From Micromonospora tarapacensis (GTDB lineage: Bacteria; Actinomycetota; Actinomycetes; Mycobacteriales; Micromonosporaceae), in NCBI RefSeq assembly GCF_019697375.1, contig NZ_JAHCDI010000001.1, positions 62,001-126,000 of the forward strand: a stretch of DNA of 64,000 nt, in the 5' to 3' direction. Position 1 is the first letter of the stretch. Each line of letters opens with the position of its first letter. Below the pieces are notes generated by a model, which worked only from the letters and a program-made list of their open reading frames with translations, searched no databases and was not told where the DNA came from. A program made the translations under genes and the position numbers. This document shows, piece after piece, positions 19,241 to 30,571 of this stretch.

Positions 19241-20698
19241 TCAGGCGATCACGCTGGGCTCCCGCCACCGGGCCAGCCCCGTCCGATCCAGGTCGTAGCG
19301 AATCGCGGCGATCCGCCCGACCGCCTCCACCAGGTCGGCCGCCGGCAGCGTGAACGGCAGCCGCAGGAAACGCTCCAGCGTGCCGTCCAGGCCGAACCGG
19401 GGGCCCGGCGCCAGGCGTACGCCGACCTCCTCGGCCGCCCGCGCCAGCGCGCTGGAGATCGGCCCGTCCAACTCGGCCCAGAGCGTCACGCCCCCACGGG
19501 GGACGATGACCCGCCATTCCGGCAGCCGGGCGGCCAGCGCGCCGAGCAGCGCGTCACGCTGGAGGGTCAGCTGCGCCTGCCGGGCGGCCACGATGTCCGG
19601 CGCGACGTCCAGCAGGTGCACGGCGACCAACTGGTCCAGCACCGGGCTGGACATGTCGACGCCCACCCGGGCGGCGGCCAGCCGCTGCACCTGCGGTGCG
19701 GAGGCCCGGATCCAGCCGATCCGCAGCCCACCCCAGAACGGCTTGCTCATTCCGCCGATGCTGACCACCCGGGAGTGCCGGTCGAAGCTCGCCGTCGGCG
19801 GCGGCAGGTCGGTCCCGTCCAGCGGCAGGTCCACGAAGGACTCGTCGATCACCAGATCGGTGCCGACGGCGTGCGCGGTGGCCACCAACCGCTCCCGCAG
19901 TTGGGCCGGCATCAGGTGGCCGGTCGGGTTCTGGAAGTCGGGGATCAGGTAACCCACCCGTGGGCGTACCTGCCGCAGCGTGCCCAGCAGCAGGTCCGCG
20001 TCCCAGCCGCTGGCGTCGGCGGCCAGGCCGTAGGTGCTGATCCGGGCCCGGCGGGCGGCCAGCGCCGCGAGGGCGTTGGGGTAGCTCGGCGACTCCACCA
20101 GCACCCCGCCGCCCGGGGCGAGCGTCAACCGCAGCACCAGGTCCAGGGCGTGCTGCGTGCCGTTGGTCACCATGATCTGGTCTGGCGAGGTGGGCAGGCC
20201 CCGCTCGGTGTACCGCTGGGCGACCGCCTCCCGCAGCTCGATGATCCCGATCGGGTGGTAACCGGCGCCGCCGAGGTAGCGGGGCAGGTCCTCGGCCGCG
20301 GCGCGGGCGGCGGGCAACAACTCGGGCGGGGCGGCCAGCGCCGCCACCCCCAGGTCGAGCATGTCCCGGTCGTCCAGCGGGATCCACAGCCCGTTGGGCG
20401 CCACCCGGTGTGTCCCGGGCAGCATCGTCCAGCTGCCCGCACCCCGCCGGCTGGCCAGATGCCCGCTGTCGCGCAGCTCGCGGTAGGCGGCGGTGACGGT
20501 GGTGCGGCTGATCCGCAGCGCCTCGGCCAGATCGCGCTCGGCGGGCAGGCGTACGCCCAGGGGGAGCCGCCCGTCGGCGAGCAGTCCGCGCACGGCGCCG
20601 GCCAGGGCCGCGTAGTCGGGGCTGCGTCGCCGGCCGGGTAGGGCGTGCCACTGCCCGAGCAGCCGCGCCAATTGGACCCCGCGGACCTGACTTGCCAT
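19241..20698 (-). CDS. MocR-type GntR/aminotransferase regulator (YczR-like)
   Basis: A 485-residue fusion: GntR winged helix at the N-terminus (LPLGVRLPAERDLAEALRISRTTVTAAYRELRDSGHL) and a class I aminotransferase-like domain with PLP lysine in GGMSKPFWGG and PDFQNPTG. Such MocR proteins bind DNA, not substrate amino donors, as their main role. Its divergence from a YczE-type membrane gene is the conserved YczR-YczE arrangement. ATG at 20698 has GGGGAG upstream; an ATG-equivalent at 20803 would cross the operator. Confidence 0.9.
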   Translation of the reverse strand: MASQVRGVQLARLLGQWHALPGRRRSPDYAALAGAVRGLLADGRLPLGVRLPAERDLAEALRISRTTVTAAYRELRDSGHLASRRGAGSWTMLPGTHRVAPNGLWIPLDDRDMLDLGVAALAAPPELLPAARAAAEDLPRYLGGAGYHPIGIIELREAVAQRYTERGLPTSPDQIMVTNGTQHALDLVLRLTLAPGGGVLVESPSYPNALAALAARRARISTYGLAADASGWDADLLLGTLRQVRPRVGYLIPDFQNPTGHLMPAQLRERLVATAHAVGTDLVIDESFVDLPLDGTDLPPPTASFDRHSRVVSIGGMSKPFWGGLRIGWIRASAPQVQRLAAARVGVDMSSPVLDQLVAVHLLDVAPDIVAARQAQLTLQRDALLGALAARLPEWRVIVPRGGVTLWAELDGPISSALARAAEEVGVRLAPGPRFGLDGTLERFLRLPFTLPAADLVEAVGRIAAIRYDLDRTGLARWREPSVIA

Positions 20699-20713
20699 GG
20701 CCACTCTCCCCGT

Positions 20714-20745
20714 ATTGGCTCTATCATTGCGCCAATTGGCCCCTA
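20714..20745. promoter_or_regulatory. Probable MocR/YczR operator
   Basis: Direct repeats ATTGGC at 20714 and 20735 lie exactly 21 bases apart, followed by CTCTA and CCCTA respectively, and the second sits in the palindrome GCCAATTGGC (20731-20740). Direct repeats spaced by two helical turns are typical of MocR binding. The site lies in the 58-base divergent gap. Confidence 0.65.
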
Positions 20746-20749
20746 GGGT
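20744..20749 (+). promoter_or_regulatory. -10-like box TAGGGT of yczE
   Basis: TAGGGT stands 7 bases before the yczE GTG and overlaps the end of the operator repeat, so regulator binding would touch the promoter directly. Confidence 0.4.
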
Positions 20750-20756
20750 GGCATGC

Positions 20757-21404
20757 GTGACAGTGATTGGCAACCTCCGACACCGGCCGGTCCGGCGGCT
20801 CACGCAACTGTTCGTCGGGCTCTTCCTCTACGGCTTCAGCATGGCGCTGATGATCCGCTCCGGGCTGGGCCTGAACCCCTGGGACGTGTTCCACCAGGGG
20901 GTGTCCCGGCTGACCGGCCTGACCATGGGCACCGTGGTCATCGGGGTGGGTGCGCTGGTGCTGCTGGCCTGGATCCCGCTGCGGCAACGCCCCGGCATCG
21001 GCACCGTGGCCAACGTCGTGGTCATCGGCGTGGCGGTCGACGCGACCCTGGCCCTGCTGCCACCCGGCGGGCCGCTCGCGCTGCGCAGCGCGCTGCTGGT
21101 CGCCGGCATCGTCGGCAACGGCGCGGCCACCGCGCTCTACCTCGGCGCCCGGCTCGGACCCGGTCCCCGCGACGGGCTGATGACCGGCCTGGTCGCCCGC
21201 CGGCCCGGCCGGTCGCTGCGCCTGATCCGCACGGTGATCGAGGTCGGCGTGCTGCTCGTGGGCGCGCTCCTCGGCGGGACGGTCGGTCTCGGCACGGTCG
21301 CCTACGCGCTGACCATCGGACCGTTGGCGCAGCTGTTCCTGCCCTTCTTCGAGGTTGCCGAGCCGGCGGCGGCGGAGACGACCGCGACGGCACCGGCCAC
21401 CTGA
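20757..21404 (+). CDS. yczE: YczE/YyaS/YitT family membrane protein
   Basis: A 215-residue protein with five to six hydrophobic segments. MIRSGLGLNPWDVFHQGVSRLTGLTMGTVVIGVGALVLL and the LGARLGPGPRDGLMTGL stretch are characteristic of YczE. Function is unknown in general; family members are linked to lipopeptide production or transport in Bacillus. GTG at 20757 (VTVIGNLRHRP) is chosen on the TAGGGT box and the operator position. Controlled by the divergent MocR regulator, by inference. Confidence 0.88.
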   Translation: MTVIGNLRHRPVRRLTQLFVGLFLYGFSMALMIRSGLGLNPWDVFHQGVSRLTGLTMGTVVIGVGALVLLAWIPLRQRPGIGTVANVVVIGVAVDATLALLPPGGPLALRSALLVAGIVGNGAATALYLGARLGPGPRDGLMTGLVARRPGRSLRLIRTVIEVGVLLVGALLGGTVGLGTVAYALTIGPLAQLFLPFFEVAEPAAAETTATAPAT

Positions 21405-21551
21405 CGACCACGACCACCCGGCGCCGGCCAGCTGACCGGAGCGAGTCGGCACCGGCCACCCCCGTCGACCGAACGAAGTCACATCGTCACGCACCGTCGC
21501 AGTGTGCCGGGTGGTGTTCCGTCCAGCCGGATCGCCCGGCAGAATCTCCGC

Positions 21552-22013
21552 ATGGGGGAGAACGCCTGGCGTCGCACCGACGCATGGATCTTCGTCTCGT
21601 TGGTGATCGCCAGCGGCGCCGGACGCCATCGGCGGTCCCCGACCACCCGCCGCCCCGAGGGCGTACGCCTCGCCGACGTGCTCTCCACCGCCGACCATCT
21701 GGACCGGAGCATCCCCGAACGGCACGACGTCGAAGGGGCGATCCGCCGGCTGCTCGGTGCCGGCCTGGTCGACGTCGCCGACGGCTGGTTCCGGCTCACC
21801 GCCGACGGGGAACACCTCTGGCGCTCCCGGCCCAACGCCGGGCTGGCCACCACCGTCGACACCGTGCAGGGGGTGCTCAGCCGGCGGCACTCAGCGGGCA
21901 GCGCGGAGTGGCACCTCGACGAGGCCGAGCACGCGGCCGCGGTGCAGGAATATCTCGTGCGATCCGTCCCGATGCCCCGGCGCTCCCCCGAGGGCCACTC
22001 CGACCGCGGCTGA
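21552..22013 (+). CDS. Hypothetical protein with winged-helix-like region
   Basis: A 153-residue protein, MGENAWRRTDAWIFVSLVIASGAGRHR. The segment VRLADVLSTADHLDRSIPERHDVEGAIRRLLGAGLVDVADGWFRLTADGEHLW looks like a winged helix with a wing and a short helical C-terminus. It may be a small DNA-binding protein, but no family is recognised with confidence. ATG at 21552 follows a CAGAAT box by 6 bases, suggesting a leaderless mRNA. Its 3' end faces hisF. Confidence 0.65.
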   Translation: MGENAWRRTDAWIFVSLVIASGAGRHRRSPTTRRPEGVRLADVLSTADHLDRSIPERHDVEGAIRRLLGAGLVDVADGWFRLTADGEHLWRSRPNAGLATTVDTVQGVLSRRHSAGSAEWHLDEAEHAAAVQEYLVRSVPMPRRSPEGHSDRG

Positions 22014-22018
22014 TGCCC

Positions 22019-22051
22019 ACCCGCCAACCGGTGCGGCGTCGGACGGCGGGT
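22019..22051. terminator. Weak hairpin between hypothetical gene and hisF
   Basis: ACCCGCC (22019-22025) pairs with GGCGGGT (22045-22051) across a 19-base loop, between convergent stops. No T-tract; a modest candidate only. Confidence 0.35.
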
Positions 22052-22818
22052 CAGCGCACCGGGTGGCCGGCGCCGCGCAGCACGTCCTTGACCTGCCCCA
22101 CGGTCAGCTCCCCGAAGTGGAAGACGCTGGCGGCGAGAACCGCGTCGGCACCCGCGCCGATCGCCGGAGGGAAGTGGGCCACCTCGCCGGCGCCGCCGCT
22201 GGCCACCACCGGCACGTCGACCACCCGGCGCACCGCGCCGATGAGTTCCAGGTCGAAGCCGACCTTCGTGCCGTCGGCGTCCATCGAGTTGAGCAGAATC
22301 TCCCCGGCACCCAGTTCGGCACCGCGGCGCGCCCACCGCACGGCGTCCAGGCCGGTGCCGCGCCGGCCGCCGTGCGTGGTCACCTCGAAACCGCTGGGGG
22401 TGGTGCCGGCCAGCGCCCGCCGGACGTCCAGCGAGAGCACCAGCACCTGCCGACCGAACCGCTCGGCGATCTCCGCGACCAACTCGGGCCGGGCGATCGC
22501 CGCCGTGTTCACCCCGATCTTGTCGGCGCCGGCGCGCAGCAGGGTGTCCACGTCCGCCACCGTACGCACACCCCCGCCCACGGTCAGCGGGATGAAGACC
22601 GACTCCGCCGTGCGCCGGACCACGTCGAGCATCGTGCCGCGATCGTCGGAGGAGGCGGTGACATCGAGGAAGGTCAGCTCGTCCGCGCCCGCGCGGTCGT
22701 ACGCGGCGGCCAGCTCGACCGGGTCACCCGCGTCGCGCAGGTCGAGGAAGTTGACGCCCTTGACCACCCGTCCCGCGTCCACGTCGAGACAGGGGATCAC
22801 CCGCACCGCCACCGTCAT
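22051..22818 (-). CDS. hisF: Imidazole glycerol phosphate synthase, cyclase subunit
   Basis: A 255-residue TIM barrel that uses ammonia from HisH to make imidazole glycerol phosphate and AICAR. Catalytic Asp residues are visible in [16 protein letters not shown] (start) and [22 protein letters not shown] and [11 protein letters not shown] bind phosphate. ATG at 22818 lies 6 bases after TAGGCT, so it is probably leaderless and transcribed on its own. Separated from hisH and priA by an oxidoreductase gene. Confidence 0.95.
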   Translation of the reverse strand: MTVAVRVIPCLDVDAGRVVKGVNFLDLRDAGDPVELAAAYDRAGADELTFLDVTASSDDRGTMLDVVRRTAESVFIPLTVGGGVRTVADVDTLLRAGADKIGVNTAAIARPELVAEIAERFGRQVLVLSLDVRRALAGTTPSGFEVTTHGGRRGTGLDAVRWARRGAELGAGEILLNSMDADGTKVGFDLELIGAVRRVVDVPVVASGGAGEVAHFPPAIGAGADAVLAASVFHFGELTVGQVKDVLRGAGHPVR

Positions 22819-22824
22819 GCCGTG

Positions 22825-22830
22825 AGCCTA
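22825..22830 (-). promoter_or_regulatory. -10 box TAGGCT of hisF (leaderless)
   Basis: TAGGCT on the minus strand, 6 bases before the hisF ATG, with no Shine-Dalgarno. Confidence 0.45.
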
Positions 22831-22888
22831 TCGCTGCGCGGCCGGCCGCGGCCGGCCCGACCGGCCGCGCCGCCGGACCCGCCGCCCG

Positions 22889-23887
22889 TCACACCCGCAC
22901 GAGCATCTTGCCGAGGTTCTCGCCCCGCAGCAGGCCGAGGAAGGCGGCCGGGGCGTTCTCCAGGCCGTCGACGATCGTCTCGTCGTAGCTGAGGGTGCCG
23001 TCGCGCAGCCAGCCGGAGACCTCCCGCACGAACTGCTCCCGCAGGTGCTCGTGGTCACTGACCAGGAAGCCGCGCAACGTCAGCCGCTTGCCGATGACCT
23101 GTGCCAGGTTGCCCGGGGCGGCCGGTGGCTCGGTGTCGTTGTACTGCGCGATCATGCCGCAGATCGCGGCGCGGGCGTGCGGGTTCATCGACGAGATCGC
23201 GGCCTCCAGGTGCTCGCCGCCGACGTTGTCGAAGTAGACGTCGACCCCGTTCGGGGCGGCGGCCCTGAGCAGGTCGCGCACCGGAGCGTCGTGGTAGTCG
23301 AACGCGGCGTCGAAGCCGAGCGCGCGCAGCCGCTCGACCTTGGCCGCCGAACCGGCGCTGCCGACCACCCGGCCCGCGCCCCTGCGCCTGGCGAGCTGGC
23401 CGACCACGCTGCCCACCGCACCGGCCGCGCCCGAGACGAAGACCGTCTCGCCGGGCCGCATCGCGGCCACCTCCAGCAGCCCGGCGTACGCCGTCAGCCC
23501 GGTCATGCCCAGCACGCCGAGGTACGCGGTCACCGGTGCGAGCGCCGGATCGACCTTCCGGGCGGCCTTCGCGTCCACCAGCGCGTACTCTCGCCAGCCC
23601 AGCCCGTGCAGGACGGTGTCGCCCGGGGCGAACCCGTCGGCGCCGCCGGTGACCACCTCGCCGACCGCCCCGCCGTCCAGCGGCGCGTCCAGGGCGAACG
23701 GCGGCACGTAGGATCGCACGTCGTTCATCCGCCCCCGCATGTACGGGTCCACCGACAGGTACCGGTTGCGCACCAGCAGTTGCCCCGGGCCGGGCGTGGG
23801 CACCTCGGTGGTGACGAGACGGAAGTTGTCCTCGGTGGGCCAGCCCTGCGGGCGCGAGGCCAGATGGATCTCACGGTTGGTGGGCAC
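22889..23887 (-). CDS. Zinc-independent NADP-dependent oxidoreductase (MDR family)
   Basis: A 332-residue medium-chain reductase of the leukotriene B4 dehydrogenase/curcumin reductase type. N-terminal substrate domain reads LVRNRYLSVDPYMRGRMND; the Rossmann segment is FVSGAAGAVGSVVGQLARRRGAGRVVGSAGS; then FDNVGGEHLEAAI. It lacks the zinc-binding cysteines of alcohol dehydrogenases. It probably reduces double bonds of enones with NADPH. GTG at 23887 (VPTNREIHL) follows GAGAGGAAA. Placement inside the his region seems incidental. Confidence 0.88.
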   Translation of the reverse strand: MPTNREIHLASRPQGWPTEDNFRLVTTEVPTPGPGQLLVRNRYLSVDPYMRGRMNDVRSYVPPFALDAPLDGGAVGEVVTGGADGFAPGDTVLHGLGWREYALVDAKAARKVDPALAPVTAYLGVLGMTGLTAYAGLLEVAAMRPGETVFVSGAAGAVGSVVGQLARRRGAGRVVGSAGSAAKVERLRALGFDAAFDYHDAPVRDLLRAAAPNGVDVYFDNVGGEHLEAAISSMNPHARAAICGMIAQYNDTEPPAAPGNLAQVIGKRLTLRGFLVSDHEHLREQFVREVSGWLRDGTLSYDETIVDGLENAPAAFLGLLRGENLGKMLVRV

Positions 23888-23953
23888 GGGGGTTTCCTCT
23901 CCACTGCCGGGGTACGGCGTCACGACGGCGACCAGGATGGGATCCGGCGGTGA

Positions 23954-24679
23954 TCACGGGCGGGCGAGGACCGCCAGGGCCTGCGCCACGGTGAACGCCC
24001 CCGCGTAGAGCGCCTTGCCGGCGATCACTCCCTCCACCCCGATCGACTCCAGCGTGGCAAGCGCCCGCAGGTCGTCGAGGGTGGAGACGCCGCCGGAGGC
24101 GATCACGGGGGCGTCGGTCCGGGCGCACACCTCGCGCAGCAGGTCCAGGTTCGGCCCACGCATGGTGCCGTCCTTGGTGATGTCGGTCAGGACGTACCGC
24201 GAGGCACCCGCCTTGTCCAGCCGCTCCAGCACCTCGTACAGGTCACCGCCGTCGCGGGTCCACCCCCGGGCGGCCAGGGTCCGGCCGCGCACGTCCAGCC
24301 CGATCGCCACCCGGTCGCCGAACTCGCCGCAGACCCGGTCGCACCACTGCGGGTCCTCCAGAGCGGCGGTGCCGATGTTCACCCGGGCGGCACCGGTGGC
24401 CAGTGCGGCGCGCAGCGACTCGTCGTCGCGGATGCCACCGGACAGTTCCACCCGTACGTCGAGGCGGCGCACCACCTCGGCGAGCAGCCCGGCGTTGGAG
24501 CCCCGGCCGAACGCGGCGTCCAGGTCGACCAGATGAATCCACTCGGCGCCGTCGCGTTGCCACGCCACGGCGGCGTCCAGCGGGTCGCCGTAGGTCGTCT
24601 CGCTGCCGGCGGCGCCCTGCACGAGGCGGACGGCCTGGCCGTCGGCGACGTCCACGGCGGGCAACAGGGTGAGGCTCAT
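23954..24679 (-). CDS. priA: Bifunctional HisA/TrpF isomerase PriA
   Basis: A 241-residue (beta-alpha)8 barrel. In actinobacteria PriA isomerises both ProFAR (histidine pathway) and phosphoribosylanthranilate (tryptophan pathway). Visible catalytic Asp near the N-terminus ([15 protein letters not shown]) and the second Asp region ([15 protein letters not shown]), with [12 protein letters not shown] and [12 protein letters not shown] phosphate loops. No trpF occurs with the trp genes in this window, which fits the dual role. ATG at 24679 follows GAGAGGG. Confidence 0.93.
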   Translation of the reverse strand: MSLTLLPAVDVADGQAVRLVQGAAGSETTYGDPLDAAVAWQRDGAEWIHLVDLDAAFGRGSNAGLLAEVVRRLDVRVELSGGIRDDESLRAALATGAARVNIGTAALEDPQWCDRVCGEFGDRVAIGLDVRGRTLAARGWTRDGGDLYEVLERLDKAGASRYVLTDITKDGTMRGPNLDLLREVCARTDAPVIASGGVSTLDDLRALATLESIGVEGVIAGKALYAGAFTVAQALAVLARP

Positions 24680-24701
24680 GTGTCTTGTCCCTCTCACGTC
24701 G

Positions 24702-25022
24702 TCAACGGCGGTTCAGGGCGACCACCACGATCACCGGCAGTACGAGCAGCAGCAGCACGATCAACGCGAGGCGCAGGGCCACGTCGGGCACGAGCACCCA
24801 GATGAGGACGATCGCCGCCAGCGTCAACGCCACGATGGTGGCCCGTTCCCGCCGGGAGTACCTCGGCAGCCGGCCGGTCCGGCCGCGGCGCACCGTCGGC
24901 ACCAGCCGGCGGACCAACGCACGGCGTCGCGCCCGGCGGGCCGCCGTGCGTTCCCGCAGCACCCGGAGCCGGGCGGCCTCCGCCTCGCGGGCCGCCCGGC
25001 GCTGGGCCCGTTCCTTGCTCAC
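24702..25022 (-). CDS. Small basic membrane protein in the his cluster
   Basis: A 106-residue protein. The first 60 residues are very rich in Arg and Ala ([31 protein letters not shown]), then two hydrophobic helices ([18 protein letters not shown] and [21 protein letters not shown]). The basic N-terminus should face the cytoplasm. It sits between hisH and priA with short gaps, so it is co-transcribed. Function unknown; no family recognised. Confidence 0.75.
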   Translation of the reverse strand: MSKERAQRRAAREAEAARLRVLRERTAARRARRRALVRRLVPTVRRGRTGRLPRYSRRERATIVALTLAAIVLIWVLVPDVALRLALIVLLLLVLPVIVVVALNRR

Positions 25023-25052
25023 CGCGGCCTCCGGTGTGTGCCACCCACCGGA

Positions 25053-25730
25053 TCAGCCACCGGCGGGCACGACGGTCAGCCAGTTGCGCAGCAACGCGGC
25101 ACCGGTCTCGGCGGACTTCTCCGGATGGAACTGGGCGGCCGACAGGGGGCCCCGTTCCACCGCCGCGACGAAGTCGCAGTCGTGGTGCGCCGTGGTCACC
25201 CTGGCCCCGGACGCGGCCAGCGCGGCGACGTCACCGGCGGCGTACGAGTGGACGAAGTAGAACCGGCTGTCGGCGGGCAGGCCGGCGAAGAGCACCGAGC
25301 CCACCGGCGCCTGCACGGTGTTCCAGCCCATGTGCGGCAACCGGGCCGCGTCGAGCCGGGAGACGCTGCCCGGCAGCAGACCCAGCCCCTTGGTGACCAC
25401 CCCGTGCTCGTCGCCGGACTCGAAGAGGATCTGCATGCCCACGCAGATGCCCAACACCGGCCGGCCGGCGGCGACCCGCCCGGCGATCACCGGGCCGGCG
25501 CCGATCGCCTCGATGCCGGCCATGCAGGCGGCGAAGGCGCCCACCCCCGGCACCACCAGGCCGTCGGCGTCGGCCGCGGCCGCGAGGTCACCGGTGACCA
25601 GCACGTCGGCACCGGCGGCGGCCAACGCCCGCTCCGCGGAGCGCAGATTGCCCGAACCGTAGTCGAGCACCACGATCCGGCGCCGGTCTGTCGGGGCGGC
25701 GTCTCGTCCGCCGACGGTCCGCTCTGTCAC
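25053..25730 (-). CDS. hisH: Imidazole glycerol phosphate synthase, glutaminase subunit
   Basis: A 225-residue class I glutamine amidotransferase that feeds ammonia to HisF. Catalytic triad: Cys in RPVLGICVGMQILF, His and Glu in AAQFHPEKS. The N-terminal IVVLDYGSGNLRS is typical. GTG at 25730 (VTERTVGG) has GGGAGGG upstream and overlaps the stop of the 57-residue membrane protein gene by GTGA. Confidence 0.95.
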   Translation of the reverse strand: MTERTVGGRDAAPTDRRRIVVLDYGSGNLRSAERALAAAGADVLVTGDLAAAADADGLVVPGVGAFAACMAGIEAIGAGPVIAGRVAAGRPVLGICVGMQILFESGDEHGVVTKGLGLLPGSVSRLDAARLPHMGWNTVQAPVGSVLFAGLPADSRFYFVHSYAAGDVAALAASGARVTTAHHDCDFVAAVERGPLSAAQFHPEKSAETGAALLRNWLTVVPAGG

Positions 25731-25900
25731 GATCCCTCCCCCGGTAGCAGCCAGAGCACGCCCGCAACCGTGGCCAGCACGGCCAGCAGCGCGGTCACCA
25801 CCACCGCGCCCCGCGGCGCCCCCTGCCGGTGCAGCGACAGCGCCCCGCCCACCAGCACCCCCGCCAGGATCAGCAACAGCGTGGGCAGCACACCGCTCAT
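25727..25900 (-). CDS. 57-residue membrane protein between hisB and hisH
   Basis: Starts MSGVLPTLLLILAGVLVGGALSL, then a short basic loop (HRQGAPRG) and a second hydrophobic helix (AVVVTALLAVLATVAGVLWLL). Two-helix hairpin topology. ATG at 25898-25900 with GAGG 9 bases upstream; the stop overlaps hisH (GTGA), which supports real translation. Too short to assign to a family; function unknown. Confidence 0.65.
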   Translation of the reverse strand: MSGVLPTLLLILAGVLVGGALSLHRQGAPRGAVVVTALLAVLATVAGVLWLLPGEGS

Positions 25901-25934
25901 CGACGCCGCCTCGACGCGGCGGCACCCGGGCCCG

Positions 25935-28983
<3,049 letters not shown>

Positions 28984-28990
28984 CCCTGCG

Positions 28991-28996
28991 AGTCTA
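28991..28996 (-). promoter_or_regulatory. -10 box TAGACT of hisD (leaderless)
   Basis: TAGACT followed by 7 bases and the hisD GTG on the minus strand. Confidence 0.5.
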
Positions 28997-29077
28997 GGCG
29001 GCCCCGCGCCCGGCCGACCGGCGCCGCCCGCTGTCCGGGACGGTGAGCCGGGACACGCCGCCGGCCGCCGGTCGGGC

Positions 29078-29083
29078 TACGCT
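29078..29083 (+). promoter_or_regulatory. -10 box TACGCT (leaderless)
   Basis: TACGCT followed by 7 bases (TGATCAC) and the GTG of the Lon-domain gene at 29091; divergent from hisD. Confidence 0.5.
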
Positions 29084-29090
29084 TGATCAC

Positions 29091-29792
29091 GTGACCGCAC
29101 GGCTACCGGTGTTCCCGCTCGCCACGGTGCTCTTCCCCGGGCTGGTCCTGCCGCTGCACATCTTCGAGGAGCGCTACCGCGCCCTGGTCCGCCACCTGGT
29201 CGGGCTGCCCGAGGGGGCACCACGCGAGTTCGGTGTGGTGGCCATCCGCAGTGGCTGGGAGGTCGCGCCCGCCGCCGGTCGCAGCGCGGTCGGCACCGGG
29301 GAGGTGACGCTGCACGAGGTGGGCTGCACGGCCGAGCTCCGGCAGGTCACCGAGCTGGCCGACGGGGGCTTCGACATCGTCACCGTGGGGCGGCGGCGGT
29401 TCCGGGTGGCGGACATGGACCGCCACTCCGCGCCGTACCTGACCGCCGAGGTGCGGTGGCTGCCCGAGCCGACCGGCCCGGACGAGGTGGCCGCCGTGCT
29501 GGCGGCCCGGGTGATCGCCGTCTTCCGGCAGTACCTCGGCCTGATCCGGCCCGAGGCCGGTGAGCTGACCGAGCAACTGCCCGAGGATCCGACCGTGCTC
29601 TCCCACCTGGTGGCCGCGACCGCGGCGCTGACGGTGGCGGACCGGCAGCGGTTGCTCGCCATCGACGACACGGCGGCCCGGCTGCGCGCCGAGCTGAACC
29701 TGCTCAATCGCGAGGCGGCGCTGCTGCGCCAGGTGCGGGCGGTTCCGGTGCCGCTGGCGGAGCTGGCCACGGCGCCGCCGACCCCGAACTGA
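29091..29792 (+). CDS. Lon N-terminal substrate-binding domain protein
   Basis: A 233-residue stand-alone Lon-N (LON, PUA-like) domain, starting RLPVFPLATVLFPGLVLPLHIFEERYRALV. A C-terminal helical part (LSHLVAATAALTVADRQRLLAIDDTAARLRAELNLLNREAALL) matches the helical bundle that follows the domain in Lon. No ATPase or protease domain is attached, so it may bind unfolded protein or act as an adaptor. GTG at 29091 is set by the TACGCT box. Its last 89 bases overlap the convergent membrane gene. Confidence 0.88.
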   Translation: MTARLPVFPLATVLFPGLVLPLHIFEERYRALVRHLVGLPEGAPREFGVVAIRSGWEVAPAAGRSAVGTGEVTLHEVGCTAELRQVTELADGGFDIVTVGRRRFRVADMDRHSAPYLTAEVRWLPEPTGPDEVAAVLAARVIAVFRQYLGLIRPEAGELTEQLPEDPTVLSHLVAATAALTVADRQRLLAIDDTAARLRAELNLLNREAALLRQVRAVPVPLAELATAPPTPN

Positions 29793-30471
29793 CCCCGTCC
29801 GCCGCCGCAACGGACGGGTCGGCCGGCGGATACCCGGCGAGCCAGGTCATGGCCGGCTCCGGCCGCAGCGACGGCCACCGCGACCAGCCCGCCAGCAGCG
29901 TGTACGCCACGGCCGCACCGAACGCCGGCAGCAGCAGGTTGCCGAACGGCACCGGCAGCACCCCGAGGAACAGGTCGATCCCGCCGGCCCGCAGGTCCGC
30001 CGGCTTGGTGAAGGGCGTCCCGTCCGGTGCGGTCTCCAGCAGCCGCTGGTAGCCGGCCAGCCCGACCCGGCGCCCCACCTGCCAGGCGACCACGCCGGCG
30101 GCGAGCCCGCCGGCCACCACCACGACCAGCCCGACCGGCCCCCGGCGCCGCCGCAGCACGAACCACACGGCGAGCGCGGCGAGCACCCCGAACGCCAGCC
30201 CGAACAGGCTGAACCACCCGTCGGCGGCGATCGGTTGCTCCGGCTGCGCCTGACCGTAGACCGCGCCGTCGCCACTCTTGATCACCGGGGTGGCCGGCGC
30301 GACCGCCGCCCAGAGCAACCCCAGCGGGGCACCCAGCAGGCCCAGGAGCAGCACCGTCACCGCCCCGACGACCGCCGTACGGGCGGCGCGGCTCGGTGGT
30401 GGCGGCGCCGGCTGCGGGACTGCCGGCGATGCCGGTACGGGCGGTTCGGCGGCGGAGGTGTCCGGGCTCAC
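29704..30471 (-). CDS. DUF2567-like membrane protein
   Basis: About 255 residues: Pro-rich N-terminus, then hydrophobic helices (AVVGAVTVLLLGLLGAPLGLLWAAVA, LFGLAFGVLAALAVWFVL, GLVVVVAGGLAAGVVAWQVG, GNLLLPAFGAAVAYTLLAGW) and a Pro/Ala-rich tail. The first helix ending in LWAAVAP and the RRVGLAGYQRLL segment resemble DUF2567 proteins of mycobacteria and relatives; function unknown. GTG at 30471 follows GCGAGGA; a longer version from 30519 is less likely. Overlaps the convergent Lon-domain gene at its 3' end. Confidence 0.7.
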   Translation of the reverse strand: MSPDTSAAEPPVPASPAVPQPAPPPPSRAARTAVVGAVTVLLLGLLGAPLGLLWAAVAPATPVIKSGDGAVYGQAQPEQPIAADGWFSLFGLAFGVLAALAVWFVLRRRRGPVGLVVVVAGGLAAGVVAWQVGRRVGLAGYQRLLETAPDGTPFTKPADLRAGGIDLFLGVLPVPFGNLLLPAFGAAVAYTLLAGWSRWPSLRPEPAMTWLAGYPPADPSVAAADGVSSGSAAPWPAPPAAPEPPAPGAAAPPRD

Positions 30472-30571
30472 CCGATGATCCTCGCAGTTCCCCGCGCAAG
30501 CCGTGCACGGTGTCGGCACCGCGGCCGGGTGACGTCCCGGTGCGAGCCGGCCGGTGAGGTGGCCACCCCGC

